DNA of 64,000 nt from Smittia aterrima (lineage: Eukaryota > Arthropoda > Insecta > Diptera > Chironomidae), in contig CP093829.1 in the NCBI GenBank assembly GCA_033063855.1, forward strand, positions 13,733,537-13,797,536. Direction: 5' to 3'. Positions 51,501 through 63,835 of the stretch are shown one piece after another. The notes below the pieces were generated by a model. It did not search any database and was not told the DNA's origin. It saw only the letters and a program-made list of their open reading frames with translations. The translations under genes were made by a program, and so were the position numbers. Position 1 is the stretch's first letter. Every line of letters starts with the position of its first letter.

Positions 51501-54500
51501 GCTCAAAGTAATTCCTTATTTTACTAAATTCCATTTTCCATGTCGAGAGTTCGTGACTTCGTAAAGCAGCAGCAACCACTTTTTAAGTGTCTGACTCATT
51601 TTATTGCCTTAAGCTAATCACGAGAAGACTCTTGAAAGTAGATAACGTTTGTTCAGCGTGTCGAAGAGACAGCAAAATTCTGAGTTGTTTAAAACGATCG
51701 ATACAAACAGAATGAATCTTTAAATAGAGCGGCACGCAATCATGAAGGAAAAATATTAATGTGGGTTAGTTTACTATCAAAATGAGAACGGCGATGAACC
51801 TTCAATCATTTAGCCCTTCTTTATTGCTCGCGATGGTTAATAATTTATTAACATAGAAGAAAAACTTTCATGGCAATTTGTTTTATCGAACATCGTTGAA
51901 ATTCTATTATTCCTTTATAAGTTTTTCGATTGATTTCTTCACTCTGTCGTCCCTAACTTAGATGAAAGAAATATTTTGAACATCAATTTTCAGACAAAGC
52001 GGCCTAAACATGACATTGAAGAATATCATCGATCTTCTTCTTTTTTTACGCGCCGAGTTGATCTTCATTGTCACACGAGGCCCAAACAAAACCACACTTC
52101 AAAATATGTCCATAAATAATTTATCATCGAAAACCTTCATTCAAGGTTTGTTTTTCACTAGCCGTGAAAAAGTGCGAGAAGTTGACTTAAGCGGAGCTTT
52201 CAATTGTTGTGGAGGTGATGATTACATAATTAGTCAACGATAATGACACATGTGTGGATCAGCAAACAACTTTGCATAACAAATTTCCTCTTGTTTGTTA
52301 GGAGCAAATATCATGTCAATGATGATGTCGACAATGAGGAAAACCGGTCTCACGTTTGGAAAAGAGATTATAATCATGAATGTAGTCTCGAGTTATTCAC
52401 GATTGCTCCAGGATGATGACATATTTTTAAAAAGAACGTCTCAAAATATTTACATAAAATGCTACCATTGGTATTCGATATCGAGGCACGCTCTCGCTTC
52501 GTCTTCTTTTTACGGCACGGCTGTGGGCTTTTCGTTTTATTTGTTATTTACTTTTACTGAGAACAGCTTTAAAATAACGAAAGAAGTGATTTCATCTTGC
52601 TTCACTAAATGTCGATGGTTCTCCATTGATTTTTCAGTTGCATTGGAGCTTGCATTGGAGAGAAAACGCGTTGTGTCATCTGTTTTTCCGACACATATCT
52701 TAAATCTTCGTTTGGTTGTGTAAAAAAAACATAAATCAAGTAAAAGCAAACAATCGGTAGCTCACAACGACGAGGAAACGAACCGAAAGCATTGGTCAAG
52801 TGCGATAACAAGTACCGTTTACTTCCCACTACAGGCACTCAGCTGTGATTAAATAAACGATGAGTTGAAAATTTCAATTAAAAATTAAATCAAGCATGTC
52901 TACCAGAACGTGTTTGCTTTGCGTCATTTTTTTTTAATTAAATTTTTCAATTCAGTCATCGAAAAGCGCCAGTTTTTCGTTAATTTTAGGCACTTAGAAT
53001 TTATCTAAAGTTGAAAATCAATGGTGTCTTTCACGTTAACACTTAAAATTAAACTTGCATTTCAAGTGAAATCACATTTTTTATCACTGTGACTTTGGAA
53101 TATAATGAATTGTAATCGCATTAAAGTAGCTAAGCATGCCAGATGACAAACATTTTGTTACCGAGCAGCCGCTCTCGAGAAGAATCTAATTTGAGCATCT
53201 GTTTTTTATCTAATCTTCGCATAAGATGTCATTTAAGTTTCGCATCGATTCCTGCTGAACTCTTTCCGAAAGAAATTTCTGGCGAGAACTTTTCTACCTC
53301 TTTTCTGATTTCTTTCATCTCTCTCTTGATTTTTCGACACACGTTTAATGGTCTCAGCTGCTGCCTCTTTTAAAAAAGAATTAATAAACCGGTTTGTTCC
53401 GAAGGTCAACTGAGTTTAAAGAGTATTTTCCTAATTAGCTTTGATGTTTTGACTGTCTTGAAACATTGATTTTGCAAGGTGTTTTTAATCAAATTGATTC
53501 CATTTTGTATAGAAAATAATATTTAAGAAATTACGATAAATTTTTTTTTTGAATTAGAAATATTATTATTATACCATTGAACAAAATGTGCATTGCGATC
53601 AAGTAGCTTCAAAATCGATTCTCCTATAAAAAATAGAAACAACTAGAATTCTATAGTTTTTTTTTTTTGTGATTCGTTAAGTGGCAAACTTAGAGAAGCA
53701 AATCCAATCATTTTGTGGAAATAACTAACAACAATCATTAGCGTCGACATGTTCTGTGGGGTTTATTAATAGCGCCACACATTTTCAAGAGAATATTTAT
53801 AAACGTGAGACGAGAAGTAGATTACATAAAACAATCTTTCACTTTTTGCGATGATTTTGTGTGTACACAGAATTTTTACTCGACAACGACAAAGCTTAAA
53901 GGCGTTCTCAGGAAAGCGAAAGCCTTTTTATGTGTTTAGCGCGTGCCTGCAATATTAAATATGATACAAGAGCGATTCTTTGAGGATTCCGCTAGTCTTG
54001 TGCCCTCATCATTCTAGCGCATAATTCATTTACTTTGAAGCTAATGGAAGATAGAATTAAGAATGCACGAAAGATAGCCGCATTGAGATTTCTGACTAAT
54101 TTAATCGTATTATAATGGATCTTCTCCTTTTTATTCTCTCATAATTTAATTAAAATTTCGCGCTCGTGCGGTTGTGAATGAATGAAAAGATAATTTCGTC
54201 ACTCGTAGTCACACTTTCAAAGAGTCCGACGCCAACTCATGTCTCGTGAGGCTGAAAAAACCGCGACAAATCTTTCCCTCTGATTCTGAATAAATTGCAC
54301 TGGCTTTGATGTCGGGGGAATGTTAATTCAACTAATTTGTCATTGAACCGTTCATTGCAGCGTAACGACGAACAAAAGGCTCTGAATCACATTTTTGTGT
54401 TCGTGGAGATGATTTACAGTCAGGCCATTAATTAACGCTTTCTCGCTTGCTCTTCTTTGCAATGCAAGCACTCAATGGCGGGTGAGCTGTTGATTTATTT

Positions 54501-55320
54501 CACAGAAAATCTAATTACAGTGCAGAGATTTCCAGCAAAATTTTGGTCAACAGATCTCGTTACGTTTCAGCCAAAATAGAGTTAAGCACTTCACGTTACC
54601 TCATGCAAGGCAATTCACACATTCGATCGATTCGGTCAATTGTGCTAATTTGGATTGACGAAATTGGAAACCTTGCTTTGTTGAAAATTGAGAGAACAGC
54701 GATGCGGGGAGTCGAGAAAGCTTCAATAACAGATTGAAGTAATTTATTTTAAATTAGAAGTCGACAAATTCATTATGCTATGGGACACTTTAGAGTTTGT
54801 TAAACAATCAAGCCTCTTACCGAGGAAGATGTTTTCAGCGTCTTGAAAATATTTTACGAGTAATCGCAGTTTACCGAAAGTCAATAAAAACCCAAACCCG
54901 GATTTTTACCTTGAAATGTTTCTAAACCAATAGATTGAGAAAATAAATTCCAAAAGGTCGATTCTTCAATTGAGATTCTTACTATTCAACGGAAAGATGA
55001 AAATTTGCAAAACTGTCTAGGCAAAACAAAAATCTGGTTTGACGCTAAAAATAGACGAGTGAAGAGAGAAGAAATTTTTAAATGACGGAGAGAGAAACTC
55101 TGTCATATGGTACATAAATCTTTGACAGAGCCTCGCTCTGCATAATTTCAAATTTCTACGTCCCTTCCAGCTAAGCTTTAATATGTAAAATATACGCAGA
55201 ACTTTAAGGAAACGTTGCTGAATTATTCAAATCTCAAAGTGATCCTGAAATAGGTGTAAAATGATTCACGTCTTACCTGACGGCAACCCGCACCGATGAA
55301 TTCTTATCGTCTTCACTCAT
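42540..55320 (-). CDS. Klp31E: KIF21-type kinesin-4 with WD40 tail
   Basis: Plus-end microtubule motor. KIF21 proteins move on microtubules and dampen plus-end growth. Exons (high to low): 55320-55277, 49926-49788, 49264-49185, 49125-48293, 48230-47814, 47750-47385, 47326-46228, 46156-45965, 45821-45666, 44051-43913, 43856-43702, 43621-43219, 43159-42783, 42615-42540. All are in phase, giving 1491 aa. The motor domain (about 9-365) has P-loop GQTGSGKT at 88-95, switch I NELSSRSH and switch II VDLAGSE. Long coiled coils (about 366-960) follow, with an acidic SESESDTESDD patch and the KIF21 coiled-coil regulatory region. A basic Ser/Pro linker leads to a WD40 propeller (about 1160-1480) ending GDVRIWRL. 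Domain order and length match KIF21A/B. Klp31E is named as the fly orthologue of this type. The first intron is 5.35 kb. Confidence 0.93.
49927..55276 (-). other. Kinesin intron 1 (5.35 kb)
   Basis: It separates the 14-codon first exon from the rest of the motor domain, splitting an Arg codon. No coding exon is recognised inside. The longest frame (52295-52723, plus strand, 142 codons) lacks a domain and has overlapping frames on the other strand. First introns of this size often carry enhancers, but none can be pinned down here. Confidence 0.6.
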
Positions 55321-58304
55321 CTTTTACAGTCGCTTCGTTCTTCTTTAAATTTTCTTCGTTCTGTCACCAGTCTTGTTAATTTCTCTTGCTATTGCCGTCC
55401 CTTCAGATTCCTTTCACTTGTTATTCGTCTCGTCAGTTTTGTGATATTTCTGTGAAGAAAACGAAATTTAAATATTTAATGAGGTCTCGTTTGAAGCCGT
55501 CGAAAGGAAGCGGACACAAAAGGCACAGATTGCGGCAGTTCTTTCCCCTTCATGTTTTTTCAATTCCGTTTGCTGTAGTTGGCGACAAAGTTTAATGTTT
55601 TTTTCTTTACGTTGCGACCAACTCGAAATAGCAGCGGACGATGTAAATCATGTTTTAGTGGGCGAAAGAACAACAGAATAATATCTCGCGGGTCGAGGTT
55701 TGTTGGATTAACTGCAGTTTTACGAGCTACGAGAGTTTCATAACTGTGCATGCATTGGGCGTTGATCGTGTCACTCAACAACGAACTTAATCAATTCCAA
55801 TGACGCGAGTGAACAGCTGTTTCTCAAACCTTTCAATCGACAATAAACACTACCAATCTCATTATTTATTCATTCTGAAAATCATTTTTATTGCGGTATT
55901 TTGAAACACGAGTCAGATCAACAGATTGGTGGTTGCAAAATTTTTTGTTTATTGTCACATTTTGATTCCTACCCGAAAAGTTTTCCCGGAAAAGATCAAT
56001 TGCTAGTGCCTCTCCTCTCTCCAAATGACGAGCGATTTATTGCGATATAACCTTGCGGCACTTTCTTGGCAAACATAAACGAATCGAGTGCAGGGAGATA
56101 GAGAAAAATAGAAATCATTACACGCAATTTATATGAGCTAATATTGCCAAATCGACAAAAAGCTAACGAACGAACAAAAACATTTGAAGGCAACATAAAC
56201 TTTTATGTAATTTGATCACGACTTCTTCGATTCCAATTCAACGATAATTGAATGTCTTACGGCACTTTCAATGATTCTTAACAAGGAAAACATTTTTTAT
56301 GTTCTTCACTGTCAATTTACTGCGGCGCTTAAAATTCGCGATATAGATAACAAATTTTTCATGTTTCCATGAAGAATTACAGTTTCATTCAATTAAATAA
56401 TTTCAATTGATGATTAATAGAGTGACGTCGATAATTATCGAACATTCTTCTGTGGTGGCGTAATTTTTTTTATCGCAGGCAAGTCACATCGTTCTTTCGC
56501 GCCAATTATAACCATGATGATAGTACACAGTGATGTGGTCTCAAGTCCTTCAATATTTAACAACTTCATATTTCACGTTGTAAATTACATTTTAAGTGTC
56601 CAGGCTGTTGTTACAGTTTATTATGGCGGAATTGCCCACCAAACAACAGTGATAACGAAGTAGACGCTAACCAATTTTGACGCGTAATAGTAGTCGAAAT
56701 TTATTCCAACAAAATAAAAAACACGTTTTAGTTAAACCTGGCGTAACTTTATCTCACCCAAATTTCTGCAATTTGATTCAATTAAGGTTCAGGTGAACTG
56801 CAGTTCTCATGTCACAATTGCTTTGATGATGTCAAAAATTTATCGCATGGTTAGTCAACCATGTAGTCATGAGCTCAGACAAAACAAAACACAGAACCCA
56901 AAAAAATAGTGAAAACGTAATTGGAAAATTGAATTGGAAACCAGGTAGAAGAGAATGGAACAGGTTGCACGTTACGCTAGTTCAGCATTCTCTCATCAGT
57001 GACAGATGATGCAGGAATATTGAAAAGTTGTGGAAAGTATGTACATGGACTTGCTGCTTTCTATCATCAAAATGAATCGTGTTGGGAAAGAAATCTCGCA
57101 AAATCAAAAGTTTCTTTATTATTTTATCCAACTCAAACATGAAAGTGAGCAAACAAAGAAGAAATTCTGATCATAATTGGTAAACTGAGAAAGTTTGTTT
57201 GTAGTTTTTAGTTAATGCAATGTTTTCATGGTCAGACCGTTGTCAGTTTTGCACTAAAGACCATTGAATGCTAATATATAGAGGAAATTATTTACTTCAC
57301 TAAACTGTGAAAGTGGATCTACGTACTGATATTTCCCACCCAACAAATATCTCGTGTCTATTTGCTGGTATATTTCTTTCGTAGTTATAATGCAAATTCT
57401 GGCAAATGTCAACTTGTTGCTGCGCTGTCACCATTTTTGATTTTTTTTATTCGTTCTCCAGCCACTTTAAGGTGAGCAAAACGATATACACTCGTGGGAA
57501 GATATTAGGATTCGATTCCATGAATGAGTTGTTGGTGTCGTTAAATTATGAATGAAAGAGAGAATGTCGTCAACTCACCGTCACGCCAACGAATCTCGAC
57601 GTTGTTTTCTGAGTTTCTCTGTGCTCTTGAAACTTTTTCATTTCATATTAATCCATTAAGTCCTTGATTCCAAATCAATAACAATAGCAGCAGACACTTT
57701 TTCTTGCTGCTCAAACCGACGATTTATCGATTTTTTTTTGTTTCTTCCTGAATAATTTGCCTTGAATGGAATCTTATCACAATCACGAATTCTGGTTTTC
57801 GTTTAATTATTTTGTTTCTCTTCCTCTTTATCACTTAATCTATACTGTACAACACGTATAGACTGCACAACACGCGAATTAAAGAAAAAAATAAACAAAG
57901 CGAAACTTGCGAAACCTTTTCTAAAGATTTTACATCTTTTTTTTCTTTTTTTCAGCCACTCAAACGGTACTTAGGTTGCGCGAGTCAAAAATAAAACGTC
58001 TTTAGGCACTCAGCGTCTCGAAGAAACTGCTCAATCGTCTTAAACCTGAGAAATAAAGCTACTTTTCTCACAAATTAAAGCGAAAAGAGAATTGACGAAA
58101 ACCTTACACTTTGAGAACTCTACAGATTAGGGTTCGTCGATACCATTAAAAAAGTGTAGAATACGGTCAGGCGACCTGGTAGAAGGCTTTTCTTATTTTT
58201 GGCCAATATGTATTTCATAACTAGTTATTTTCTGGCCTTTCCTATCATAACTATCGAGATATTTCCCCCTTGACAACAAAAATACAAAATAGAGGTTTTG
58301 AATT
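55321..58304. other. Intergenic region upstream of the kinesin
   Basis: It should hold the kinesin promoter and 5' UTR and the end of the PIH1D1 3' UTR. A consensus minus-strand donor (GACG before GTGAGT, exon base 57579) might end a 5' UTR exon of the kinesin, but I see no matching acceptor of good quality. No coding gene is recognised. Confidence 0.45.
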
Positions 58305-58310
58305 TTTATT
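58305..58310 (-). terminator. Poly(A) signal of the PIH1D1-like gene
   Basis: Minus-strand AATAAA about 106 bp past the stop codon at 58416. Confidence 0.45.
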
Positions 58311-58415
58311 TGACGCTAAAAATAAATTTTTGGTGACTCCAATTCAAACCGTCATTGTAACTTTCAAGATCTAAAATAAAACATTTCAATTAATAAAAAA
58401 TATATTTGGGTTACA

Positions 58416-59567
58416 TTATCTTTTTACCATTCTCTCACTGTCGTATTCTGCTTGTGTCTTGCTTTCATTAATTCGATGCGGAAGGAAACCATCAAATGAG
58501 TATCCGCACTTTCGGGACTGTAGAACAATGCGATCGTCGTTAGCTTCAATGGAAACTTCATCAATACTCCTTATTTCAGGTAGATAGAACTCTGCGATCA
58601 AAAGCTGCCTATTGAATTCGTCGAAATCGCTGGTTAATTTATGTTCAGGTTCATTCACAGTTGTAAGAGACTTTCGAGGTTTAAACATATCGGTAATTTC
58701 TTCAATCAATATTTTTCCTGAAGAATTCTTTTTGGGTTCTGTTCCAATCAAGATTTCATCTGAGTATTCATCAGCACAAAGAACTTCTGGTTTACCAAAC
58801 TCATTGTTATATTTCTCCACAGTTTTGACATCTCGATTATAAATTTGATGTTCGACGAGATCAGAGATGCATGCTCGGTTTTTGAGTGCAATAAAGTTTG
58901 ACATGTCTATCCCAATTTGATATTTCTGCTCCAATGATTCAAAGATGAGAGTAAGGAGAAAATGGTAAAAGAGACCATCGGTTCGTTTAATCTTTTTTGT
59001 GAAAAATTCAGTGTTCACTGCGACGTCACTGATTTCCACAATTGTACCTGACTTGTCTTTACCAAGTCGCGGTTTTGTGACGCTCAAAGGTACTTTGAAA
59101 CCTGTAGCGTTCTGAGTCTCGATTAATTTATGCAATTCGCTTTCGGTGATATCTTTAGGAGCCGGAATTTCGCATGTATGGCAAATGTTGATGAAGAACT
59201 TTTCTTTAGATCCGGTTTTGAAAGTCTTTATGCAAATTCCTTTGGAAGAAGAATTTTGAAGTTTAAAATCTGACCTTCGCAACAAAGTTTATATTTCAAT
59301 TTATTGGATGTGACTGCCAGTCAGTTTACTTGAACTGTTCAAGTTGAACCGGCTTTCAATTTAATTACCTGGATAAGGTTTAATCATCTTGAACGGTGCT
59401 TTGGGTTGCTGTTTCGACTCTTCAAATAGTTCATTCAATTTGTCATCGGCTTCGTTCTAAAAACAAAGAAATTAATGCAAAATACAAAATGTTAACCTTT
59501 GAGAAATGAAAACCTTAACGAATCGAAGATTCATTTCAAGAGGGGATGTTTCCGGTTGCTCTAACAT
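58416..59567 (-). CDS. Pih1D1: PIH1 domain protein, PIH1D1-like R2TP cofactor
   Basis: PIH1D1 is the adaptor of the R2TP chaperone complex (with RPAP3/Spag and the RuvB-like ATPases). It recruits acidic phospho-peptide clients for assembly of snoRNPs, RNA polymerases and PIKK kinases. Exons: 59567-59514, 59456-59369 and 59269-58416, all in phase, giving 331 aa. The PIH1 domain (about 55-190) shows GICIKTFKTGSKEKFFINIC, IPAPKDITE, FKVPLSV and EKYQIGIDMS. The C-terminal part (about 270-325) reads as the CS-like domain (LPEIRSIDEVSIEANDDRIV). I chose the first in-frame ATG. The frame stays open upstream to 59789 without another ATG. Orthology to PIH1D1 rather than PIH1D2 is inferred from the N-terminal position of the PIH1 domain and the length. 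Confidence 0.88.
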
Positions 59568-60142
59568 ATTTTGTTTCAGTGCAGCTTCGATTATTTGTAA
59601 ATTAAATGGTTTTGCTTGAACTTTCGAATCTCTTTTAAATCTCTCCAAAATAAAATAGACGTTTTCTTGAAAACACAAACAGACAAGTAATACGGCAGCA
59701 GAGAAAACTTTAATGGAGGGCTTTTCGTTTGGTATCAGAAATTTTAATAAATAAAAATTACATTCTTTGTTTAAGATTTTATTTATTTCTTAGAAAATGA
59801 GATGATCAACAGATTGAGGCACGAAATTTATTTTTAATCTAAGTTAGATTCAATTCACGAAAGTTGATTTCATTACTTGAAAGAATCAATGTACACAAGA
59901 GTTTCCTTAAGTACAGTTCTTGGTGCATTATGAGGTAACAAATATTGCTCGAAATGAGGATATTTCATCTCCCTTTCTCCCTTATACTTCTTCTTTTCCG
60001 TGTAAAAAATATTTTTAGTGATCAAGTTAAGTAAATATTATCGTTATCCATCATGTGGATCAAACTAAGCAATCTTAGTTTTAATTTAAAAAATGATTAG
60101 AATCATAAAGAATTTAAATTGCAACACATGTTAAATATCAAA
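59568..60142. other. Spacer between MRP and PIH1D1 genes
   Basis: This 575-bp spacer must hold the MRP 3' UTR and the PIH1D1 promoter. Minus-strand AATAAA signals at 59827-59832, 59782-59787 and 59778-59783 lie 310-365 bp past the MRP stop. No TATA-like element could be assigned with confidence. Confidence 0.5.
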
Positions 60143-63100
60143 TTAGACAAGGTTTGCATCCTTTGCCATGCTATAGAAAGCTGACTTTTTGTTCTGAAGT
60201 AGGGAGTTAGGCGAATCGAACTCTGAGACTGTTCCTCTGTCGAGAACGATAACTTTGTCCGAATCAAGAATAGTGTTGAGACGATGAGCAATTACAAGCA
60301 CCGTGCATTCCTTGAATTCCGTTCGAATTGTTTTCTACAAATATAAAAAAAAATATTATTAGGAGATCGTAATATTAAATTAAATTTGAATGTTACTTGA
60401 ATAAGGTCATCAGTTTCCAAGTCAACAGCTGCGGTAGCTTCATCAAGGATGAGAACTTTTGTTTTTCGCAATAAAGCTCTAGCAAGGCAAACCAGTTGAC
60501 GTTGCCCAACCGAGAGATTCTCACCGCCTTCAGTTACTTCGTGATTAACACCAGCAGCGAGTCCTTTAACGAAAGCTTTAAGATGGGCATGCTCAAGCGC
60601 ACGCCAGATATCATCATCACTATGTGTGTTGAACGGATCCAAATTCAAACGAAGTGTTCCACTGAATAAAACGGGGTCTTGAGGTATGATCGTAAGCTTT
60701 GAGCGAAGTGCGTGCAAACCAAGTTTTGAGATATCGTAACCATCGATAAGGATTTGACCTCCAGCAGACTCGATGATTCTGAACAGTGCTAAGGTTAAGC
60801 TCGATTTGCCTGCCCCTGTTCTTCCAACAATGCCGACCTTCTCACCGCCCTGTACAGAGAAATTGATGCCACGAAGTACAAGATCGAGACCTTCACGATA
60901 CCTCACTTGGAAATTACGGAACTCAACTTCTCCGTTTTCAGGCCAATTCTTCGGCAAATTTGCATCATTGGAGTTCTCCCATGCTGCTTCTTGCTTAGTT
61001 TCTCCATACTCCTTAATTCTTTCAACAGCCACAATATTGGTTTCGACGTCGGAAGTCATTCTCACCAACCAATTTAAGGTTTGCGTCACTTGTAGTGCGT
61101 ATGAGACAGATAGACCAACAAGCCCTGCCGACAAATTGTCCTTGCTGAAAACAGCGAAGAGTGCAGCGAACAAAATAATTAGATTTCCAACCATTTCAAG
61201 TCGAACAGCGAGCCAACGATTTGCGATAATTGATGGATAATAGCAAATCTGATTAAAATCGACTTTGTGCTCCGACTCGTCAATGAATCTACCCATCAAA
61301 GAAAATGTAGAAAAGTAAATTGGAATCATTTACCAAGAAGAAATGTAATAAAATACTCACCTAGGTTGAACGGAATAAGCTCTGATGGTTTGAGCTCCTG
61401 TGATGCTTTCACCAAAGTGTGAGTAGATTGGAGATCTTGAAACGGATTCGAGTCGTTTGAGCTGACGAGAAGTTGCAACCTAATTGGTAACGAATGATAT
61501 TAGCAAAAATATGAAGTCGACAAGTTGAAAAACTTAATTTGACTTACATAGAACCGTTGTACAAAGTAGTATAAGACGGCAACCGGCAGAATGACGCTGA
61601 CGAAAATTGGCGTTGAGATTGAAATGACAGCGAGCGTTGCCATGACCTGATGTCATTTTAATATTTTGATTTTTTTGGACGAAAAGAAAAGATTAGGAAT
61701 TTTCTTCTTTGTGAAGTTCAAGCGATCAACGCAAGAACAATAAACTAAGCTCTTTCTAGTCCACTTTATAACTGAATCTATTTCGAACGTATGTTACAAA
61801 CAACCACCATGCACCATCAAACAAACAATCAAATGCCACACAGAAAAAACACATCCAATTAATTTGAATTGACGCTTAAATCGTTTAAAAAGCTGTACAG
61901 TAACAAACGATGGTTGAACATTGAAGTGAATGAAGCTTTTGATGCAATGACATGAATGGACTTTAAGTTTTTGATTTGAAGAATGTTTTTTTCGCAGTTC
62001 GTATCGCAACACAACATTTTTATCATTCCTGTTAGATCAATTAGGTATGTTGAATTTCCTTCCAAGGAACCGTCGTAAAATAATTCTAGCAAAAGGAGTT
62101 CGGAAATATCAGATAACGAAAAATTTGTGCTTTATAATCTCTCTCACTGTGAAGTTTGTTCGCTACTTTTCAGTAACGAAAATGGAGTATGGGAAAAAAT
62201 GTGACGGTTTCAATCAATTAAAAATAACGCTTGCTTATGAGAATGAGAGTGAAGTTTCGTTAAAGCCTTGCCGTTTTCCATCAAATTTTTAAACCGAGCA
62301 TTTTATGAGAAAGGAAGCATCATTTTACCATAAAAAGTATGTAACATATTGAAGTGAAAAGCGCTGGCAAAACATTGTCGACTACATCGATGTCCTTTGA
62401 GAATCGTGCTATGATTCGACCCATTGGTGTTCGATCGAAAAACTCCATTGGACATCTAATGATTCGAGTCAACATCTGGCTGTGAAGCTTGATTGCAGCT
62501 CTCAAACACCAAATTACAGGTCCAGCATCAGCAAAAACCGAAAATATTGCTGGAAGAATTTGTAAGGAGAAAAATTCTCTTTCCGTCAAACTTGTTTAAA
62601 CATCAATTGAACCAGAAAAGTTTCGTGAAAAAATCGAATAGGGTCGAAGGCCTAATCATTGATGAGAAATCAATTAGCCGATTCTGAACGGAAACAAACC
62701 AGAAAACTTTGGAAATGAATTGGGTTATGTTTTTTTGTGCAGTTGACACGTGGACGCTGTGATTGGAAAACAAGATTAATTGACGGTTCTGACGAACTAA
62801 GATTGCCTGCCACCGAGGTTTACCTGAAGTGAAAAGAAAGCCAAATTATCAAAGTTGCGTGGAAGTGGCCCGTCGCAAATGTCAACGTCTTTTGAAAATC
62901 TTGATAGGAGTCTTCCCATCGTCGTTGTCCAAAAGAAGGACATCGGTAAGCGTAAGACATTGAACAAGAGTGAGCGGTGTAATTCCATTGAAGCTGAGAG
63001 CAAGGCAAGCTTTGGCAACAATTCACTCAACACGTAACTGATTACTGCGAAGCAAAGGAGAAATTTTAAGGACGGGAATGTTCAATGGTATGCAATTGCA

Positions 63101-63835
63101 AAGAGGAAAATTTAGTTGATTAACGATGAATGGATGGAGAAATTCATTTATTGCGTCACTTAAAATGGAAATAGCTCCATAAGAAACTTATGACGGAACT
63201 TGATTAGTAAACCTCATGCTGCAAACGAAGAATCGCAGAGGAAATTAATTGTTTGATCAAATCGACTAAATGAAATTCCTGTCATGGTTTGTCTGCATTC
63301 TCCTTTTATCATTTGCAAATTGCGATTGCGACGTTTGGTTACTTTACTAGTTTCAACGACTAATCACTTCGATTAAATTATTGAGCTCGAATACCGACGG
63401 GATGCATTATTTTTCGCCAAGCAAGCAATAACAAGATTCTTGATACAAGACTTTCGATAATGTCATTGTCACAAGGAAGAAATAGGAACATCGGGAAAAA
63501 ACAATAAATCAAGCAACAAGTTTGTCACAAAAGACAACAAAAGCCTCATTACTTCAATGTTAGTTAAGCCTTTGTGTGCATCCGATAGCGTGTTGAGCTC
63601 AAATATTTGCATACCTCGAAGAAGCAGTAAACACCATCAGAAATAATTTCGGGAATTTTATTGTCGGTAGCTTCTTGATCGGACGAGAATCGACTGAGAA
63701 TGCGACCAATTGGCGTCTGATCATAGAACATCAAAGGCGCTCTCATCATTGCCCATAAGATTGAGTTGTGCAATATAGAAGCAGCTTTCAAAGTACCTAA
63801 ACGTGGTGCAAGGTCACACGCAATCGATGAAAAAG
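60143..63835 (-). CDS. MRP: MRP/ABCC transporter, 3' part with alternative exons
   Basis: Full-size ABCC pump for glutathione- and other conjugates, in the plasma membrane. Only the C-terminal end is in the window; the 5' part continues beyond 64000. Constitutive exons: 61646-61548, 61479-61361, 61288-60397, 60334-60143 (433 aa and a stop). Upstream are three interchangeable 221-bp exons (63835-63615, 63044-62824, 62549-62329), each phase 1 in and phase 0 out. The constitutive part covers the end of the second membrane domain and nucleotide-binding domain 2: Walker A GRTGAGKSS, Q-loop IIPQDPVLFSG, signature LSVGQRQ, Walker B VLILDEATAAVD and H-loop IAHRL. The ending (SAFYSMAKDANLV) is typical of MRP1-like proteins. 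Drosophila MRP (CG6214) is known for variable internal exons of this kind. Gene naming is by family resemblance. Confidence 0.92.
62329..62549 (-). CDS. MRP: MRP alternative exon, variant A
   Basis: Copy nearest the constitutive exons. Acceptor TTCTTCCAG, donor GTAAAA, 221 bp. It encodes part of the second membrane domain with an intact intracellular-loop motif: FFDRTPMGRIIARFSKDID. Spliced to 61646 it continues without a break into VMATLAVISISTP. Confidence 0.9.
62824..63044 (-). CDS. MRP: MRP alternative exon, variant B
   Basis: Middle copy, 221 bp with the same phases. Acceptor GCTTCGCAG, donor GTAAAC. The peptide aligns end to end with variants A and C, without gaps. The loop motif reads FFWTTTMGRLLSRFSKDVD: the Asp and Pro of the usual FFDxTPxGR are replaced by Trp and Thr. 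The frame is open and the splice sites are good, so it looks functional but diverged. Confidence 0.87.
63615..63835 (-). CDS. MRP: MRP alternative exon, variant C
   Basis: Copy farthest from the constitutive exons, 221 bp. Donor GTATGC. The acceptor is TCTTTAAAG; choosing it gives exactly the length and phase of the other copies. Loop motif FYDQTPIGRILSRFSSDQE, followed by a transmembrane stretch ending YCFFE. More copies may lie beyond the window edge. Confidence 0.87.

Noticed and set aside
52295..52723. 142-codon plus-strand frame inside kinesin intron 1
   Set aside because: It has no domain, lies antisense in an intron, and overlaps other frames of similar quality at 52537-52838.
60773..61240. 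155-codon plus-strand frame
   Set aside because: It is the antisense shadow of the MRP exon 60397-61288, whose minus-strand frame carries clear ABC motifs.
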